Source: Pseudomonas fluorescens
GTDB lineage: Bacteria; Pseudomonadota; Gammaproteobacteria; Pseudomonadales; Pseudomonadaceae
Reading direction: 5' to 3'
Assembly (NCBI RefSeq): GCF_902497785.1
Contig: NZ_CABVHK010000007.1
Location: 242,358-306,357 of the forward strand
Length of the DNA: 64,000 nucleotides
Both the position numbers and the translations under genes were made by a program. Below, in pieces: positions 1 to 9,187 of this stretch. Under the pieces are notes generated by a model that made no database searches, was not told where the DNA came from, and saw only the letters and a program-made list of their open reading frames with translations. How positions within the stretch are numbered: the stretch's first letter is position 1; each line of letters begins with the position of its first letter.

Positions 1-570
1 CGCCCGAGCCTCAAGCCGAATCAACTGGTGGTGTCGATTGCCGCCGGCATCACCTGCGCCAGCATGACTCACTGGCTTGGCGCGCAGCCGATCGTACGTT
101 GCATGCCCAACACCCCGGCGTTGTTGCGTCAGGGCGTGAGTGGCTTGTTCGCCACCGCTGAAGTCAGCGCAGAACAACGCCAACAGGCCGAGGAGTTACT
201 GTCGGCTGTCGGCATCGCGCTGTGGCTGAACGAAGAACAGCAACTGGACGCAGTCACCGCTGTTTCCGGCTCGGGCCCGGCCTACTTCTTCCTGCTGATC
301 GAGGCGATGACTGCTGCGGGCGTGAAGCTCGGTCTGCCGGCAGACATCGCCGCACAGTTGACCCTGCAAACCGCTCTGGGCGCCGCGCACATGGCAGTTG
401 CCAGCGATGTCGACGCCGCCGAACTGCGCCGCCGCGTGACGTCGCCGGCGGGCACTACAGAAGCTGCAATAAAATCCTTCCAGGCTGGCGGTTTCGAAGC
501 GCTGGTGGAAAAAGCACTCGGCGCCGCTGCGCACCGCTCGGCCGAGATGGCAGAGCAACTCGGACGCTAA
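1..570 (+). CDS. proC: Pyrroline-5-carboxylate reductase, 5'-truncated by the window edge
   Basis: This is the C-terminal part of the enzyme that reduces 1-pyrroline-5-carboxylate to proline with NAD(P)H, the last step of proline synthesis in the cytoplasm. The reading frame is open from base 1, so the N-terminal Rossmann fold lies outside the window; the GTG at 28 is an internal codon. The visible part holds the family's signature stretch VRCMPNTPAL and the helical dimerisation domain with AVSGSGPAYFF and the RRRVTSPAGTTEAAI block. It ends 24 bases before yggT, a pairing common in Pseudomonas. Identification is secure; only the start is missing. Confidence 0.95.
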   Translation, partial: RPSLKPNQLVVSIAAGITCASMTHWLGAQPIVRCMPNTPALLRQGVSGLFATAEVSAEQRQQAEELLSAVGIALWLNEEQQLDAVTAVSGSGPAYFFLLIEAMTAAGVKLGLPADIAAQLTLQTALGAAHMAVASDVDAAELRRRVTSPAGTTEAAIKSFQAGGFEALVEKALGAAAHRSAEMAEQLGR

Positions 571-594
571 TCAGCTCTTATAAAGGAATCAATA

Positions 595-1182
595 ATGCTT
601 GGACTCAATGACGCTGCCATTTTCATCATCAAAACCCTGGGCAGCCTGTACCTGCTGATCGTGCTGTTGCGTTTCATCCTGCAACTGGTTCGGGCGAACT
701 TCTACAACCCGCTCTGCCAGTTCATCGTCAAAGCCACCCAGCCGCTGCTCAAGCCGCTGCGCCGGGTGATCCCGAGCATGTTCGGCCTGGACATGTCGTC
801 GCTGGTGCTCGCGCTGATCGTGCAGATGGTGTTGATCGCGGTGATTCTGGCGCTCAAAGGCTTCATGGTTGACTGGCTGTTGCTGGTGCCTTGGTCGCTG
901 ATCGCACTGTTCTCGCTGTTTTTGAACATCCTGTTCTACGCGATGATCATCAGCGTGATCCTGTCCTGGGTCGCCCCGGGCAGCCACAACCCGGGCGCAG
1001 AACTGGTCGCGCAGATTACTGAACCGGTACTCGCCCCGTTTCGCCGGATCATTCCGAACCTGGGTGGCCTCGACATCTCGCCGATCTTCGCGTTTATCGT
1101 GATCCAGTTGCTGCAAAGCTGGCTGATCCCGCGCCTGGCCTACTTTGCGCTGATGCCGCAGGGGTTGCTTGGCTTGATCTGA
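595..1182 (+). CDS. yggT: YggT family inner-membrane protein
   Basis: A 195-residue integral membrane protein with two YggT repeats. Each repeat has a hydrophobic helix followed by a conserved stretch, F-Y-N-P...P-L-L-K-P-L-R-R-V-I-P in the first half and the matching PVLAPFRRIIPNLGGLDISP in the second. The start ATG follows the ribosome-binding site AAAGGA. The family is often beside proC. Its biochemical role is not settled; links to osmotic stress and to membrane or cell-division organisation have been proposed. The match to the family is clear, the function is not. Confidence 0.9.
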   Translation: MLGLNDAAIFIIKTLGSLYLLIVLLRFILQLVRANFYNPLCQFIVKATQPLLKPLRRVIPSMFGLDMSSLVLALIVQMVLIAVILALKGFMVDWLLLVPWSLIALFSLFLNILFYAMIISVILSWVAPGSHNPGAELVAQITEPVLAPFRRIIPNLGGLDISPIFAFIVIQLLQSWLIPRLAYFALMPQGLLGLI

Positions 1183-1213
1183 TACCGCGTCATCGTTCAT
1201 CGTCGGAACGCCG

Positions 1214-1277
1214 CCCGGAGCCGGCTCGCTCCCACATTGGAATGCAAACCCTGTGGGAGCGAGCCTGCTCGCGAATG
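1214..1277. repeat. REP pair, class B
   Basis: Two inverted copies of the class B element, GGCTCGCTCCCAC and GTGGGAGCGAGCCTGCTCGC, stand about 20 bases apart in the yggT-metX space. They could fold into a long hairpin. The rest of this gap shows nothing else I recognise. Confidence 0.85.
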
Positions 1278-1378
1278 CCGCACCTCGGTCTGACTGAATG
1301 AAATCACCCCCGCCCTTTGCTTGCCGCTAACCCCACCGGTCTTTAGACTTACGCCTCATTTCAACGAGAGCAGGGTCG

Positions 1379-2518
1379 ATGCCAACTGCCTTTCCCGCCG
1401 ATTCTGTTGGTCTGGTGACGCCGCAAGTGGCGCACTTCAGCGAACCCCTGGCCCTGGCCTGCGGCCGTTCGCTCCCAGCGTATGACCTGATTTACGAAAC
1501 CTACGGCACCCTGAACGCCACGGCGAGCAACGCCGTGCTGATCTGCCACGCCTTGTCCGGTCACCATCACGCCGCCGGTTTCCACAGCCACGACGACCGC
1601 AAACCCGGTTGGTGGGACAGCTGCATCGGCCCCGGCAAACCCATCGACACCCGCAAATTCTTCGTCGTCAGCCTGAACAACCTCGGCGGCTGCAACGGCT
1701 CCACCGGCCCGAGCAGCGTCAACCCGGAAACCGGCAAACCGTTCGGCGCCGACTTCCCGGTGCTGACCGTGGAAGACTGGGTGCACAGCCAGGCGCGTCT
1801 GGCCGACCGGATCGGCATCAGCCAATGGGCTGCCGTGATTGGCGGCAGCCTCGGGGGCATGCAAGCGATGCAGTGGAGCATCACCTACCCTGATCGCATT
1901 CGTCACTGCCTGGCCATCGCCTCGGCGCCCAAGCTCTCGGCGCAGAACATCGCGTTCAACGAAGTGGCGCGTCAGGCAATCCTCACCGACCCCGAGTTCC
2001 ACGGCGGCTCGTTCCAGGAAGCCGGCGTGATCCCCAAGCGCGGCTTGATGCTGGCGCGGATGGTCGGGCACATCACCTACCTGTCCGACGACTCGATGGG
2101 CGAGAAATTTGGCCGTGGGCTCAAGAGCGAAAAGCTCAACTACGACTTCCACAGCGTCGAGTTCCAGGTTGAAAGCTACCTGCGTTATCAGGGCGAGGAG
2201 TTCTCCGGGCGTTTCGACGCCAACACGTACCTGCTGATGACCAAGGCGCTGGATTACTTCGACCCGGCGGCCAATTTCGACGATGACCTGGCGAAAACCT
2301 TCGCCGGGGCCAGCGCCAAATTCTGCGTGATGTCCTTCACCACCGACTGGCGCTTCTCCCCTGCCCGCTCGCGGGAACTGGTGGACGCGCTGATGGCGGC
2401 CCGCAAAGACGTGTGCTACCTCGAGATCGACGCTCCGCAAGGCCACGACGCCTTCCTGATTCCGATCCCGCGCTACCTGCAGGCGTTCAGCAATTACATG
2501 AACCGCATAACGTTATGA
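1379..2518 (+). CDS. metX: Homoserine O-acyltransferase MetX
   Basis: An alpha/beta-hydrolase-fold acyltransferase (379 residues) that activates the hydroxyl of homoserine, the first committed step of methionine synthesis. The nucleophile elbow [12 protein letters not shown] is visible around residue 160, and the acid and histidine of the triad fall in the TDWRFSP and PQGHDAF segments near the C-terminus. In Pseudomonas the MetX protein is generally thought to use succinyl-CoA rather than acetyl-CoA; I cannot decide the acyl donor from sequence alone. metW follows after 7 bases, the usual metXW operon. The start ATG is preceded by GAGAGCAGGG. Confidence 0.95.
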   Translation: MPTAFPADSVGLVTPQVAHFSEPLALACGRSLPAYDLIYETYGTLNATASNAVLICHALSGHHHAAGFHSHDDRKPGWWDSCIGPGKPIDTRKFFVVSLNNLGGCNGSTGPSSVNPETGKPFGADFPVLTVEDWVHSQARLADRIGISQWAAVIGGSLGGMQAMQWSITYPDRIRHCLAIASAPKLSAQNIAFNEVARQAILTDPEFHGGSFQEAGVIPKRGLMLARMVGHITYLSDDSMGEKFGRGLKSEKLNYDFHSVEFQVESYLRYQGEEFSGRFDANTYLLMTKALDYFDPAANFDDDLAKTFAGASAKFCVMSFTTDWRFSPARSRELVDALMAARKDVCYLEIDAPQGHDAFLIPIPRYLQAFSNYMNRITL

Positions 2519-2525
2519 GAAAGCC

Positions 2526-3146
2526 ATGAGAGCTGATCTGGAAATCATCCAGGAATGGATCCCCGCCGGCAGCCGCGTGCTCGACCTCGGTTGCGGTGAC
2601 GGCGAGCTGCTGACGTGGCTGCGCGACCACAAGCAGGTCACCGGCTACGGCCTGGAAAACGACCCGGACAACATCGCCGAGTGCGTGGCCAAAGGCATCA
2701 ACGTGATCGAGCAGGACCTGGACAAAGGCCTGGGCAACTTTGCCAGCAACAGCTTCGACATCGTGGTCATGACCCAGGCGCTGCAAGCCGTGCATTACCC
2801 GGACAAGATTCTCGACGAAATGCTGCGCGTCGGTCGCCAATGCATCATCACCTTCCCCAATTTCGGTCACTGGCGCTGCCGCTGGTACCTGGCGAGCAAG
2901 GGCCGGATGCCGGTGTCCGACTTCCTGCCGTACACTTGGTACAACACGCCGAACATTCACTTCTGCACCTTCGAAGACTTTGAAGCGTTATGTCGCGAAC
3001 GTGACGCCAAGGTCATTGATCGGCTGGCCGTGGATCAACAGCATCGGCACGGGTGGGCCAGTAAGCTTTGGCCTAATCTGTTAGGTGAGATCGGTATTTA
3101 CCGCGTCAGCAGCCCAGGGCTGCAGGATCACCGGATCGCGGTCTGA
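2526..3146 (+). CDS. metW: Methionine biosynthesis protein MetW
   Basis: A 206-residue SAM-methyltransferase-fold protein. The glycine-rich motif VLDLGCGDGELL lies at about residues 19-30, followed by the acidic residue of the second strand (GLENDPDN). MetW is encoded next to metX in many proteobacteria and is needed for, or enhances, MetX activity in some of them; a methyl transfer reaction has not been firmly assigned. The start ATG is 7 bases after the metX stop, so the two are very likely cotranscribed and translationally linked. Confidence 0.93.
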   Translation: MRADLEIIQEWIPAGSRVLDLGCGDGELLTWLRDHKQVTGYGLENDPDNIAECVAKGINVIEQDLDKGLGNFASNSFDIVVMTQALQAVHYPDKILDEMLRVGRQCIITFPNFGHWRCRWYLASKGRMPVSDFLPYTWYNTPNIHFCTFEDFEALCRERDAKVIDRLAVDQQHRHGWASKLWPNLLGEIGIYRVSSPGLQDHRIAV

Positions 3147-3172
3147 ACCACGACATTTCAAGGAGAACGATC

Positions 3173-3607
3173 ATGGGTCGTCTAGCGTTGTTTTTACTTA
3201 CTGCCTGCCTGAGCGTCACCGCCATGGCGGCCGATGTCATCAAAGGTGACCGCCAGGAAAAATTTGGCGACGTGACGGTGCATTACAACACCTTCAACTC
3301 TACTTTCCTGACACCGGACATCGCCAAAGCCGCGGAGCTCACCCGCAGCAAGAATCAAGGCGTGATCAACGTTTCGGTAATCAAGGATGGCCAGCCGCAG
3401 ATGGCCCAGGTCAGCGGCACGGTCAAAGACCTGACCAGCCAAAGTGTGAATCTGAATTTCCGGCAGATCACCGAACAGGGCGCGATCTATTACATTGCCC
3501 AATTTCCGGTGGACCAGCAGGAAACCCGCACCTTTCAGATCAAGGTGCAGAACGGCGACAAAATCAACACCATCAATTTCAACCAAGAGCTTTTCCCCGG
3601 CGAATGA
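3173..3607 (+). CDS. DUF4426 periplasmic protein
   Basis: A 144-residue exported protein of the DUF4426 family. Residues 1-19 form a Sec signal peptide with a probable cut after AMA before ADVIKGD. The mature part is beta-rich, without cysteines or recognisable catalytic motifs. A strong ribosome-binding site (AAGGAGAA) precedes the ATG. It sits between metW and rdgB and overlaps rdgB by 4 bases (ATGA), so it is probably part of the same transcript. Its function is unknown; nothing here links it directly to methionine synthesis. Confidence 0.85.
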   Translation: MGRLALFLLTACLSVTAMAADVIKGDRQEKFGDVTVHYNTFNSTFLTPDIAKAAELTRSKNQGVINVSVIKDGQPQMAQVSGTVKDLTSQSVNLNFRQITEQGAIYYIAQFPVDQQETRTFQIKVQNGDKINTINFNQELFPGE

Positions 3608-4200
3608 TCAACTTGACGCAACTCGTACTGGCCAGCCACAACGCCGGCAAACTCAAGGAACTCCAGGCCATGCTCGGCGACTCGGTGCAACTGCGCTCGA
3701 TCGGCGAGTTCAGCAGTGTCGAGCCTGAAGAAACCGGCCTGTCGTTCGTCGAGAACGCCATCCTCAAGGCCCGCAACGCCGCGCGCATTTCCGGCCTGCC
3801 GGCACTGGCCGACGATTCGGGGCTGGCGGTGGATTTCCTCGGCGGTGCGCCCGGGATCTACTCGGCGCGTTACGCTGACGGCAAAGGTGATGCGGCGAAC
3901 AACGCCAAACTGCTGGATGCGCTGAAGGATGTGCCGGAAAACGAACGCGGCGCGCAATTCGTGTGCGTACTGGCGCTGGTGCGGCATGCCGACGATCCAT
4001 TGCCGATTCTGTGTGAAGGCCTGTGGCACGGACGCATCCTGCGAGCGGCCAGCGGTGAGCACGGTTTCGGCTACGATCCACTGTTCTGGGTGCCGGAGCG
4101 CGATTGCTCGAGCGCCGAACTCAGCCCGAGCGACAAGAATCTGATCAGCCACCGCGCCCGTGCAATGGATCTGCTGCGCCAGCGTCTGGGCCTGAAATGA
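3604..4200 (+). CDS. rdgB: XTP/dITP diphosphatase (non-canonical purine NTP pyrophosphatase)
   Basis: A HAM1/RdgB-family enzyme (198 residues) that hydrolyses dITP, ITP and XTP to the monophosphate and so keeps deaminated purines out of DNA and RNA. The N-terminal nucleotide-binding motif (V/L)[11 protein letters not shown], the catalytic ETG...FVENA segment, the [25 protein letters not shown] block and the C-terminal [18 protein letters not shown] motifs are all present in order. It overlaps the upstream gene by 4 bases and hemW by 4 bases (ATGA at 4197), which indicates one polycistronic unit. Confidence 0.95.
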   Translation: MINLTQLVLASHNAGKLKELQAMLGDSVQLRSIGEFSSVEPEETGLSFVENAILKARNAARISGLPALADDSGLAVDFLGGAPGIYSARYADGKGDAANNAKLLDALKDVPENERGAQFVCVLALVRHADDPLPILCEGLWHGRILRAASGEHGFGYDPLFWVPERDCSSAELSPSDKNLISHRARAMDLLRQRLGLK

Positions 4201-5402
4201 CCCACGACTCATCCGCGTCGCCGCTGATTTTCGGCGGTGCCGCGCAATCGCCCCGGGCCGCACTTCCAACGCTTCCACCCCTGGCGCTGTACATCCACAT
4301 CCCGTGGTGTGTGCGCAAATGCCCTTATTGCGACTTCAATTCCCACACGGCCAGCCCAGTGTTGCCGGAAGAAGAATACGTCGACGCCTTGCTGGCCGAC
4401 CTCGATCAGGATTTGCATGCCGTCTACGGCCGTGAGCTGAGTTCGATCTTCTTTGGTGGTGGTACGCCGAGCCTGTTCAGCGCTGAAGCCTTGGGTCGTT
4501 TGCTCAAAGGCGTCGAGCAGCGCATTCGGTTTGCCAGCGACATCGAAATCACCCTGGAAGCCAATCCGGGCACGTTCGAACAAGAGAAGTTCGTCGCCTA
4601 CCGGGCGCTGGGGATCAATCGACTGTCGATCGGCATCCAGAGTTTTCAGGAAGAGAAGCTCAAGGCATTGGGGCGGATTCACAACGGCGATGAAGCGGTG
4701 CGAGCCGCGGGAATGGCGCGTCAGGCCGGGTTTGATAACTTCAATATGGACCTGATGCACGGTTTGCCCGATCAGTCGCTGGACGATGCGTTGAGCGACC
4801 TGCGCCAAGCCATCGCCCTGAAGCCGACGCACCTGTCCTGGTATCAACTGACGCTGGAACCCAACACGGTGTTCTGGAACCAGCCGCCTCTGCTTCCGGA
4901 AGACGACACGCTGTGGGATATTCAGGAAGCCGGCCAGGCGCTGCTTGCCGAACACGGTTACGCGCAGTACGAAGTGTCGGCGTATGCCCAGCCTGGCCGT
5001 GCGGCGCGGCACAACCTCAATTACTGGAGCTTCGGCGACTTCATCGGCATTGGTGCCGGTGCCCATGGCAAGCTCAGTCACCCGGACGGGCGCATCGTGC
5101 GCACCTGGAAGACGCGGCTGCCGAAGGACTATCTGAACCCGGCGAAAAGCTTCAAGGCCGGCGAAAAAGCGCTGACCAACGAAGAACTGCCGTTCGATTT
5201 CCTGATGAATGCCTTGCGCCTGACCGAGGGTGTCGAATCGCAACTGTATCCGCAGCGCACCGGGCTGAGCCTGGAAAGCCTCGCCGAAGGCCGCCTGGAC
5301 GCCGAACAAAGTGGCCTGTTGCAGGTCGAACCGTCACGCCTGGCGGCCACCGAGCGCGGGCAATTGTTCCTCAACGACTTGCTGCAAAAATTTCTGAGCT
5401 GA
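4197..5402 (+). CDS. hemW: Radical SAM protein HemW
   Basis: A 401-residue radical-SAM protein of the HemW group, related to anaerobic coproporphyrinogen III oxidase but regarded as a heme-binding or heme-transfer protein. The [4Fe-4S] cluster motif [10 protein letters not shown] (CxxxCxxC) follows the YIHIPWC start of the domain, and FFGGGTPSL and the SIGIQSF strand are intact. The typical HemW C-terminal winged-helix part is present. I start at the ATG at 4197, which overlaps the rdgB stop; a longer frame upstream would run inside rdgB and lacks support. Many HemW proteins were formerly called HemN-like. Confidence 0.93.
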   Translation: MTHDSSASPLIFGGAAQSPRAALPTLPPLALYIHIPWCVRKCPYCDFNSHTASPVLPEEEYVDALLADLDQDLHAVYGRELSSIFFGGGTPSLFSAEALGRLLKGVEQRIRFASDIEITLEANPGTFEQEKFVAYRALGINRLSIGIQSFQEEKLKALGRIHNGDEAVRAAGMARQAGFDNFNMDLMHGLPDQSLDDALSDLRQAIALKPTHLSWYQLTLEPNTVFWNQPPLLPEDDTLWDIQEAGQALLAEHGYAQYEVSAYAQPGRAARHNLNYWSFGDFIGIGAGAHGKLSHPDGRIVRTWKTRLPKDYLNPAKSFKAGEKALTNEELPFDFLMNALRLTEGVESQLYPQRTGLSLESLAEGRLDAEQSGLLQVEPSRLAATERGQLFLNDLLQKFLS

Positions 5403-5424
5403 TTTCAGCCTTAAGGGAAAACCA

Positions 5425-5748
5425 ATGGATTTGATATTCGACCTGCTCGCCACCGCCTCCCGCTGGAGCCGCAGCAACCTGTCGGAAATCTCTCTGGCGC
5501 TGGTAGGCTGCCTGCTGGTGCTGTTCGGCGCAGACATCAAAGGCTGGATCGATCAGCGTCTGGGCAGCATCGCCGGCGCTTTGCGCGTCCCGTTGCTTGC
5601 GCTGGTGTGCATGATCGGCAGCGGCGCCGCGCTGATCTACGCTACGCCGTGGATTGTTCGTGGCTTGAGCCAGTTCAACAACTACAGCCTGGCGCCGGTG
5701 TTGTTGGTGGTGCTGGTGTTGATTGGCGTAGTGGCCGACCGCCGCTGA
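5425..5748 (+). CDS. DUF3392 membrane protein
   Basis: A 107-residue protein with about three hydrophobic segments (roughly residues 24-40, 54-75 and 86-103) and few charged residues, matching the DUF3392 family found beside hemW and trmB in Pseudomonas. The start ATG follows AAGGGAAA at 22 bases past the hemW stop, so it probably ends the same transcript. It has no catalytic motif. Function unknown. Confidence 0.8.
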   Translation: MDLIFDLLATASRWSRSNLSEISLALVGCLLVLFGADIKGWIDQRLGSIAGALRVPLLALVCMIGSGAALIYATPWIVRGLSQFNNYSLAPVLLVVLVLIGVVADRR

Positions 5749-5770
5749 TCCCAAAAACACCCCAAAACAA

Positions 5771-5862
5771 CTGTGGGAGCGAGCTTGCTCGCGATGAGGC
5801 CATAACATCCAACATCTCTGTTGACTGTCAGGCCGCCATCGCGAGCAAGCTCGCTCCCACAG
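5771..5862. repeat. REP pair (REPIN-like), class B
   Basis: Two inverted class B REPs, GTGGGAGCGAGCTTGCTCGC and its complement, separated by about 45 bases. They lie between the convergent DUF3392 gene and trmB, ending 3 bases before the trmB stop, so the element occupies almost the whole convergent gap and could serve as a transcription barrier. Confidence 0.88.
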
Positions 5863-5865
5863 GTT

Positions 5866-6594
5866 TTACGCCAGTTTTTCGAACTTCAAATCCCACACCC
5901 CATGCCCAAGCCGTTCGCCGCGGCGTTCGAACTTGGTGATCGGGCGTTCGGTCGGGCGTGGCACGCATTTGCCGTCTTCGGCGAGGTTGCGATAGCCCGG
6001 CGCGACGTTCATCACTTCCAGCATGTACTCGGCATACGGTTCCCAGTCAGTGGCCATGTGCAACACACCGCCTACTTTCAACTTGCTGCGCACCAGTTCA
6101 GCGAACGAGGCCTGAACGATACGGCGCTTGTGGTGACGGCTCTTGTGCCACGGGTCCGGGAAAAACAGCATCAGGCGATCGAGGCTGTTGTCGGCCACGC
6201 AACGGTTGAGCACTTCGATCGCGTCGCAATCGTAGACCCGCAGGTTGGTCAGGCCCTGAGTCAGCACGCCATTGAGCAGCGCACCGACACCCGGGCGGTG
6301 CACTTCGACGCCAATGAAATCCTGTTCCGGCGAGGCGGCGGCCATTTCCAGCAGCGAATGGCCCATGCCGAAACCGATTTCCAGCGAACGCGGCGCCGAG
6401 CGACCGAACACCTGGTCGAAGTCGACCGGCGCGTCGGCCAGCGGTAGCACGAACAGCGGCGTGCCTTGCTCCAGGCCTTTCTGCTGACCTTCGGTCATGC
6501 GCCCGGCGCGCATCACAAAACTCTTGATGCGGCGGTGTTGGCGCTCGTCGCCTTCTTCCGTCTGGATTGGCGTGTCGTTTGATTCAGTCATCAA
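5866..6594 (-). CDS. trmB: tRNA (guanine-N7-)-methyltransferase
   Basis: A 242-residue class I methyltransferase that makes m7G at position 46 in the tRNA variable loop. Visible motifs are [15 protein letters not shown] (SAM binding), [25 protein letters not shown], and the family-typical [18 protein letters not shown] block with the DPW catalytic region. The gene begins 6 bases after the thiG stop, so it is probably cotranscribed with the thiS-thiG pair. The N-terminal 45 residues are charged and variable, as usual for the family. Confidence 0.95.
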   Translation of the reverse strand: MMTESNDTPIQTEEGDERQHRRIKSFVMRAGRMTEGQQKGLEQGTPLFVLPLADAPVDFDQVFGRSAPRSLEIGFGMGHSLLEMAAASPEQDFIGVEVHRPGVGALLNGVLTQGLTNLRVYDCDAIEVLNRCVADNSLDRLMLFFPDPWHKSRHHKRRIVQASFAELVRSKLKVGGVLHMATDWEPYAEYMLEVMNVAPGYRNLAEDGKCVPRPTERPITKFERRGERLGHGVWDLKFEKLA

Positions 6595-6600
6595 TGGCTC

Positions 6601-7395
6601 TTACTTGATCAGACCATCCAGCGGCGAAGAGGCGCTGGCATAGAGTTTTTTCGGCATGCGACCGGCGAGGTAGGCCAGGCGGCCCGCGACGATCGCGTGT
6701 TTCATGGCTTCGGCCATCATGATTGGCTGCTGGGCATGGGCGATGGCCGAGTTCATCAGCACCGCTTCGCAACCCAGTTCCATGGCGATGGTCGCGTCGG
6801 ACGCGGTACCGACACCGGCGTCCACCAGCACAGGAATCTTGGCTTCTTCGAGGATGATCTGCAGGTTGTACGGATTGCAGATCCCCAGGCCCGTGCCGAT
6901 CAGACCGGCCAGCGGCATGACCGCGATAACACCAATTTCCGCCAGTTGACGGGCAATGATCGGGTCATCGCTGGTGTAAACCATCACGTCAAAACCTTCC
7001 TTGACCAGCACTTCGGCGGCCTTGAGGGTTTCGATCACGTTAGGGAAAAGGGTTTTCTGGTCCGCCAGCACTTCCAGCTTCACCAGGTTGTGGCCGCCGA
7101 GCAGCTCACGGGCCAGGCGACAGGTGCGCACCGCCTCGGTAGCGTCGAAGCAACCGGCAGTGTTCGGCAGGAAGGTGTAGCGATCCGGCGACAGGACTTC
7201 GAGCAGGTTCGGTTCGCCCGGGTTCTGGCCGAGGTTGGTGCGGCGCACGGCGAAGGTGACGATCTCGGCACCCGACGCTTCGATGGCCAGGCGGGTTTCT
7301 TCCATGTCCCGGTACTTGCCGGTGCCAACCAGCAAACGCGACTGGTAGGTACGACCGGCCAGGACGAAGGGCTTGTCGCTACGAACGATGCTCAT
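6601..7395 (-). CDS. thiG: Thiazole synthase
   Basis: A 264-residue TIM-barrel enzyme that builds the thiamine thiazole phosphate from 1-deoxyxylulose-5-phosphate, dehydroglycine and sulfur carried on ThiS thiocarboxylate. The family blocks [37 protein letters not shown] (with the Schiff-base lysine region), the [15 protein letters not shown] loop and [13 protein letters not shown] are intact. It lies 60 bases downstream of thiS and just upstream of trmB, the usual Pseudomonas arrangement. Confidence 0.96.
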   Translation of the reverse strand: MSIVRSDKPFVLAGRTYQSRLLVGTGKYRDMEETRLAIEASGAEIVTFAVRRTNLGQNPGEPNLLEVLSPDRYTFLPNTAGCFDATEAVRTCRLARELLGGHNLVKLEVLADQKTLFPNVIETLKAAEVLVKEGFDVMVYTSDDPIIARQLAEIGVIAVMPLAGLIGTGLGICNPYNLQIILEEAKIPVLVDAGVGTASDATIAMELGCEAVLMNSAIAHAQQPIMMAEAMKHAIVAGRLAYLAGRMPKKLYASASSPLDGLIK

Positions 7396-7455
7396 GGGAA
7401 ATCCTCTGTAGGGGTGAGGTTCTTGCAGAATTCTGTGCCCTTGCGGGCCGGGCGA

Positions 7456-7656
7456 CTAGCCGCCACCGATGGCGTGCACGACTTCGACGTTGTCGCCGTC
7501 ATTGAGCGTGGTATCGGCATGCTGGCTGCGCGGGACGATATCCAGATTGAGTTCGACCGCCACCCGGCGCCCGGTCAATTCCAGACGGGTCAGCAGGGCC
7601 GCAACGGTTTCACCGTCGGGCAGTTCAAGGGATTCGCCGTTCAACTGAATGCGCAT
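7456..7656 (-). CDS. thiS: Sulfur carrier protein ThiS
   Basis: A 66-residue ubiquitin-like sulfur carrier for thiazole synthesis. It begins [15 protein letters not shown] and ends HAIGGG, carrying the C-terminal Gly-Gly that is adenylated and thiocarboxylated. The frame stays open upstream to a possible ATG at 7749, but ThiS proteins are about 66 residues long and begin at this point, so I use the ATG at 7654-7656. No TPP riboswitch was recognised upstream. Confidence 0.93.
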   Translation of the reverse strand: MRIQLNGESLELPDGETVAALLTRLELTGRRVAVELNLDIVPRSQHADTTLNDGDNVEVVHAIGGG

Positions 7657-7763
7657 GCCGAATGCCGCCATCATTTTTAGGGGCTGGCATTCTAGCCCGA
7701 TCAGTCTTGGCGACCCAAGCCATTCGTCTTGAAACACGATCGCGCACACGGTGTCTACTGATC

Positions 7764-7846
7764 CTGTAGGAGCTGCCGAAGGCTGCGATCTTTTGATCTT
7801 AAAAGAGCAACATCAAAAGATCGCAGCCTTCGGCAGCTCCTACAAG
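7764..7846. repeat. REP pair, class A
   Basis: Two inverted class A REPs (GTAGGAGCTGCCGAAGGCTG and its complement) with about 20 bases between them. The pair lies between the start of thiS and the end of the DUF423 gene. Confidence 0.9.
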
Positions 7847-7869
7847 GTCACATCAAGGTCGGTTCAGGG

Positions 7870-8241
7870 TCAGTTCAAGCGCCAGGCGGCAAGGCCCAGG
7901 CAGACCCAGCCGACCAGGAATGCCAGGCCGCCGAAGGGTGTGACGATTCCGAGCTTGCTGACACCGGTGAGGGTCAGCAGATACAGGCTGCCGGAGAACA
8001 GCAAAATGCCGATGGCGAACGACGCGCCGGCCCATGTAACAAGGCGTCCCGGAATCTGCGTGGCCAGCAGCGCGACGCCGAACAAGGCTAGGGTGTGCAC
8101 CAACTGATAGGTGACGCCGGTGTGGAAGATCGCCAGGTATTCAGGCGTCAGACGGTTTTTCAAGCCATGGGCGGCGAATGCGCCGAGGGCAACGCCGGTG
8201 AAGCCGAAGAAAGCGGCCAGCATCAGAAAGCCACGCAACAT
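7870..8241 (-). CDS. DUF423 inner-membrane protein
   Basis: A 123-residue membrane protein with four predicted helices (about residues 3-23, 42-62, 68-88 and 96-118). It has the DUF423 (YgdD-type) landmarks: an early G-A-F-A-A-H-G-L motif (residues 21-28) and a later F-S-G-S-L-Y-L-L segment. The family is widespread and its function is unknown. It is divergent from mtgA, with a 74-base shared control region between the two starts. Confidence 0.87.
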   Translation of the reverse strand: MLRGFLMLAAFFGFTGVALGAFAAHGLKNRLTPEYLAIFHTGVTYQLVHTLALFGVALLATQIPGRLVTWAGASFAIGILLFSGSLYLLTLTGVSKLGIVTPFGGLAFLVGWVCLGLAAWRLN

Positions 8242-8315
8242 GAAGAACTCCAGTCAGACTCGATCAACAGGGTCTGTATAATGGCCCGCTCAACGGGTTC
8301 GGCCAAGCCATCTCT

Positions 8316-9038
8316 ATGCTGCGTTTATTTCTGCGACGATTCACGAAGGCCCTGCTCTGGTTCGCGGGTGGCAGCATATTGCTGGTGCTGATTTTTCGCG
8401 TGGTGCCGCCGCCGGGAACGGCGCTGATGGTCGAGCGCAAGATCGAATCGTGGATCGACGGCGAGCCGATTGACCTGCAACGCACCTGGAAACCCTGGGA
8501 TGAGATTTCTGACGACCTGAAAGTCGCCGTGATTGCCGGCGAAGATCAGAAATTCCCCGAGCATTGGGGTTTTGACCTGGGCGCGATCCGCGCGGCACTG
8601 GCTCACAACGAACTGGGCGGTTCGGTTCGCGGGGCCAGCACCCTGAGCCAGCAAGTCTCGAAAAACCTGTTTTTATGGTCCGGCCGCAGCTGGCTGCGCA
8701 AAGGGCTGGAAGCCTGGTTCACAGGGTTGATCGAAGTGTTCTGGCCCAAACAGCGGATCCTCGAGGTTTACCTGAACAGCGTTGAGTGGGATGACGGCGT
8801 GTTTGGCGCGGAAGCAGCGGCCCGGCATCACTTTGGGGTCGGTGCTCGCTCCCTGTCGCGCCAGCAATCGAGTTTGCTGGCGGCGGTGCTGCCTAACCCG
8901 CGGGTATGGAGCGCCAGCCATCCAACCAACTATGTTGCGCGTCGGGCGGGGTGGATTCGCCAGCAGATGAGTCAGCTGGGGGGTGACAGCTATTTGCTAG
9001 GGCTCAATGATTCGCGCCGGGTGCCTTGGGCTCCGTGA
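8316..9038 (+). CDS. mtgA: Monofunctional biosynthetic peptidoglycan glycosyltransferase
   Basis: A GT51 glycosyltransferase (240 residues) that polymerises lipid II into glycan strands in the periplasm without a transpeptidase domain. A single N-terminal membrane anchor (about residues 10-30) precedes the catalytic domain, which carries EDQKFPEHWGFD (with the catalytic Glu), RGASTLSQQVSKNLFLW and KQRILEVYLNSVEWDDG. Length fits MtgA and excludes a bifunctional PBP1. The start ATG is the first in frame before the anchor. Confidence 0.95.
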   Translation: MLRLFLRRFTKALLWFAGGSILLVLIFRVVPPPGTALMVERKIESWIDGEPIDLQRTWKPWDEISDDLKVAVIAGEDQKFPEHWGFDLGAIRAALAHNELGGSVRGASTLSQQVSKNLFLWSGRSWLRKGLEAWFTGLIEVFWPKQRILEVYLNSVEWDDGVFGAEAAARHHFGVGARSLSRQQSSLLAAVLPNPRVWSASHPTNYVARRAGWIRQQMSQLGGDSYLLGLNDSRRVPWAP

Positions 9039-9046
9039 ACCTGAAG

Positions 9047-9128
9047 TCAAAAGATCGCAGTCTTCGGCAGCTCCTACAGGAAATGTGTTCACTGTAGGAG
9101 CTGCCGAAGGCTGCGATCTTTTGATCTT
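9047..9128. repeat. REP pair, class A
   Basis: Inverted pair of class A REPs directly after mtgA, followed within 10 bases by the terminator hairpin. Confidence 0.9.
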
Positions 9129-9135
9129 GAAAACA

Positions 9136-9170
9136 AAACGCCCCGATCATCACTGATCGGGGCGTTTTTT
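9136..9170. terminator. Bidirectional rho-independent terminator between mtgA and rpoH
   Basis: A perfect GC-rich stem, ACGCCCCGATCA / TGATCGGGGCGT, closes a 4-base loop. It has an A-rich tract on the left and TTTTTT on the right, so it can end the converging mtgA (+) and rpoH (-) transcripts. Confidence 0.92.
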
Positions 9171-9187
9171 ATTGCCGGTTGCGCACG

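Noticed and set aside
1277..1378. SAM-type riboswitch before metX
   Set aside because: No recognisable stem pattern of a SAM riboswitch, and the region is mostly promoter and a REP pair.
1361..2446. A 361-residue minus-strand frame opposite metX
   Set aside because: Shadow of metX with low-complexity residues and no independent support.
7400..7770. TPP riboswitch upstream of thiS-thiG
   Set aside because: No conserved thi-box sequences were recognised in the region before thiS; the space holds a REP pair.
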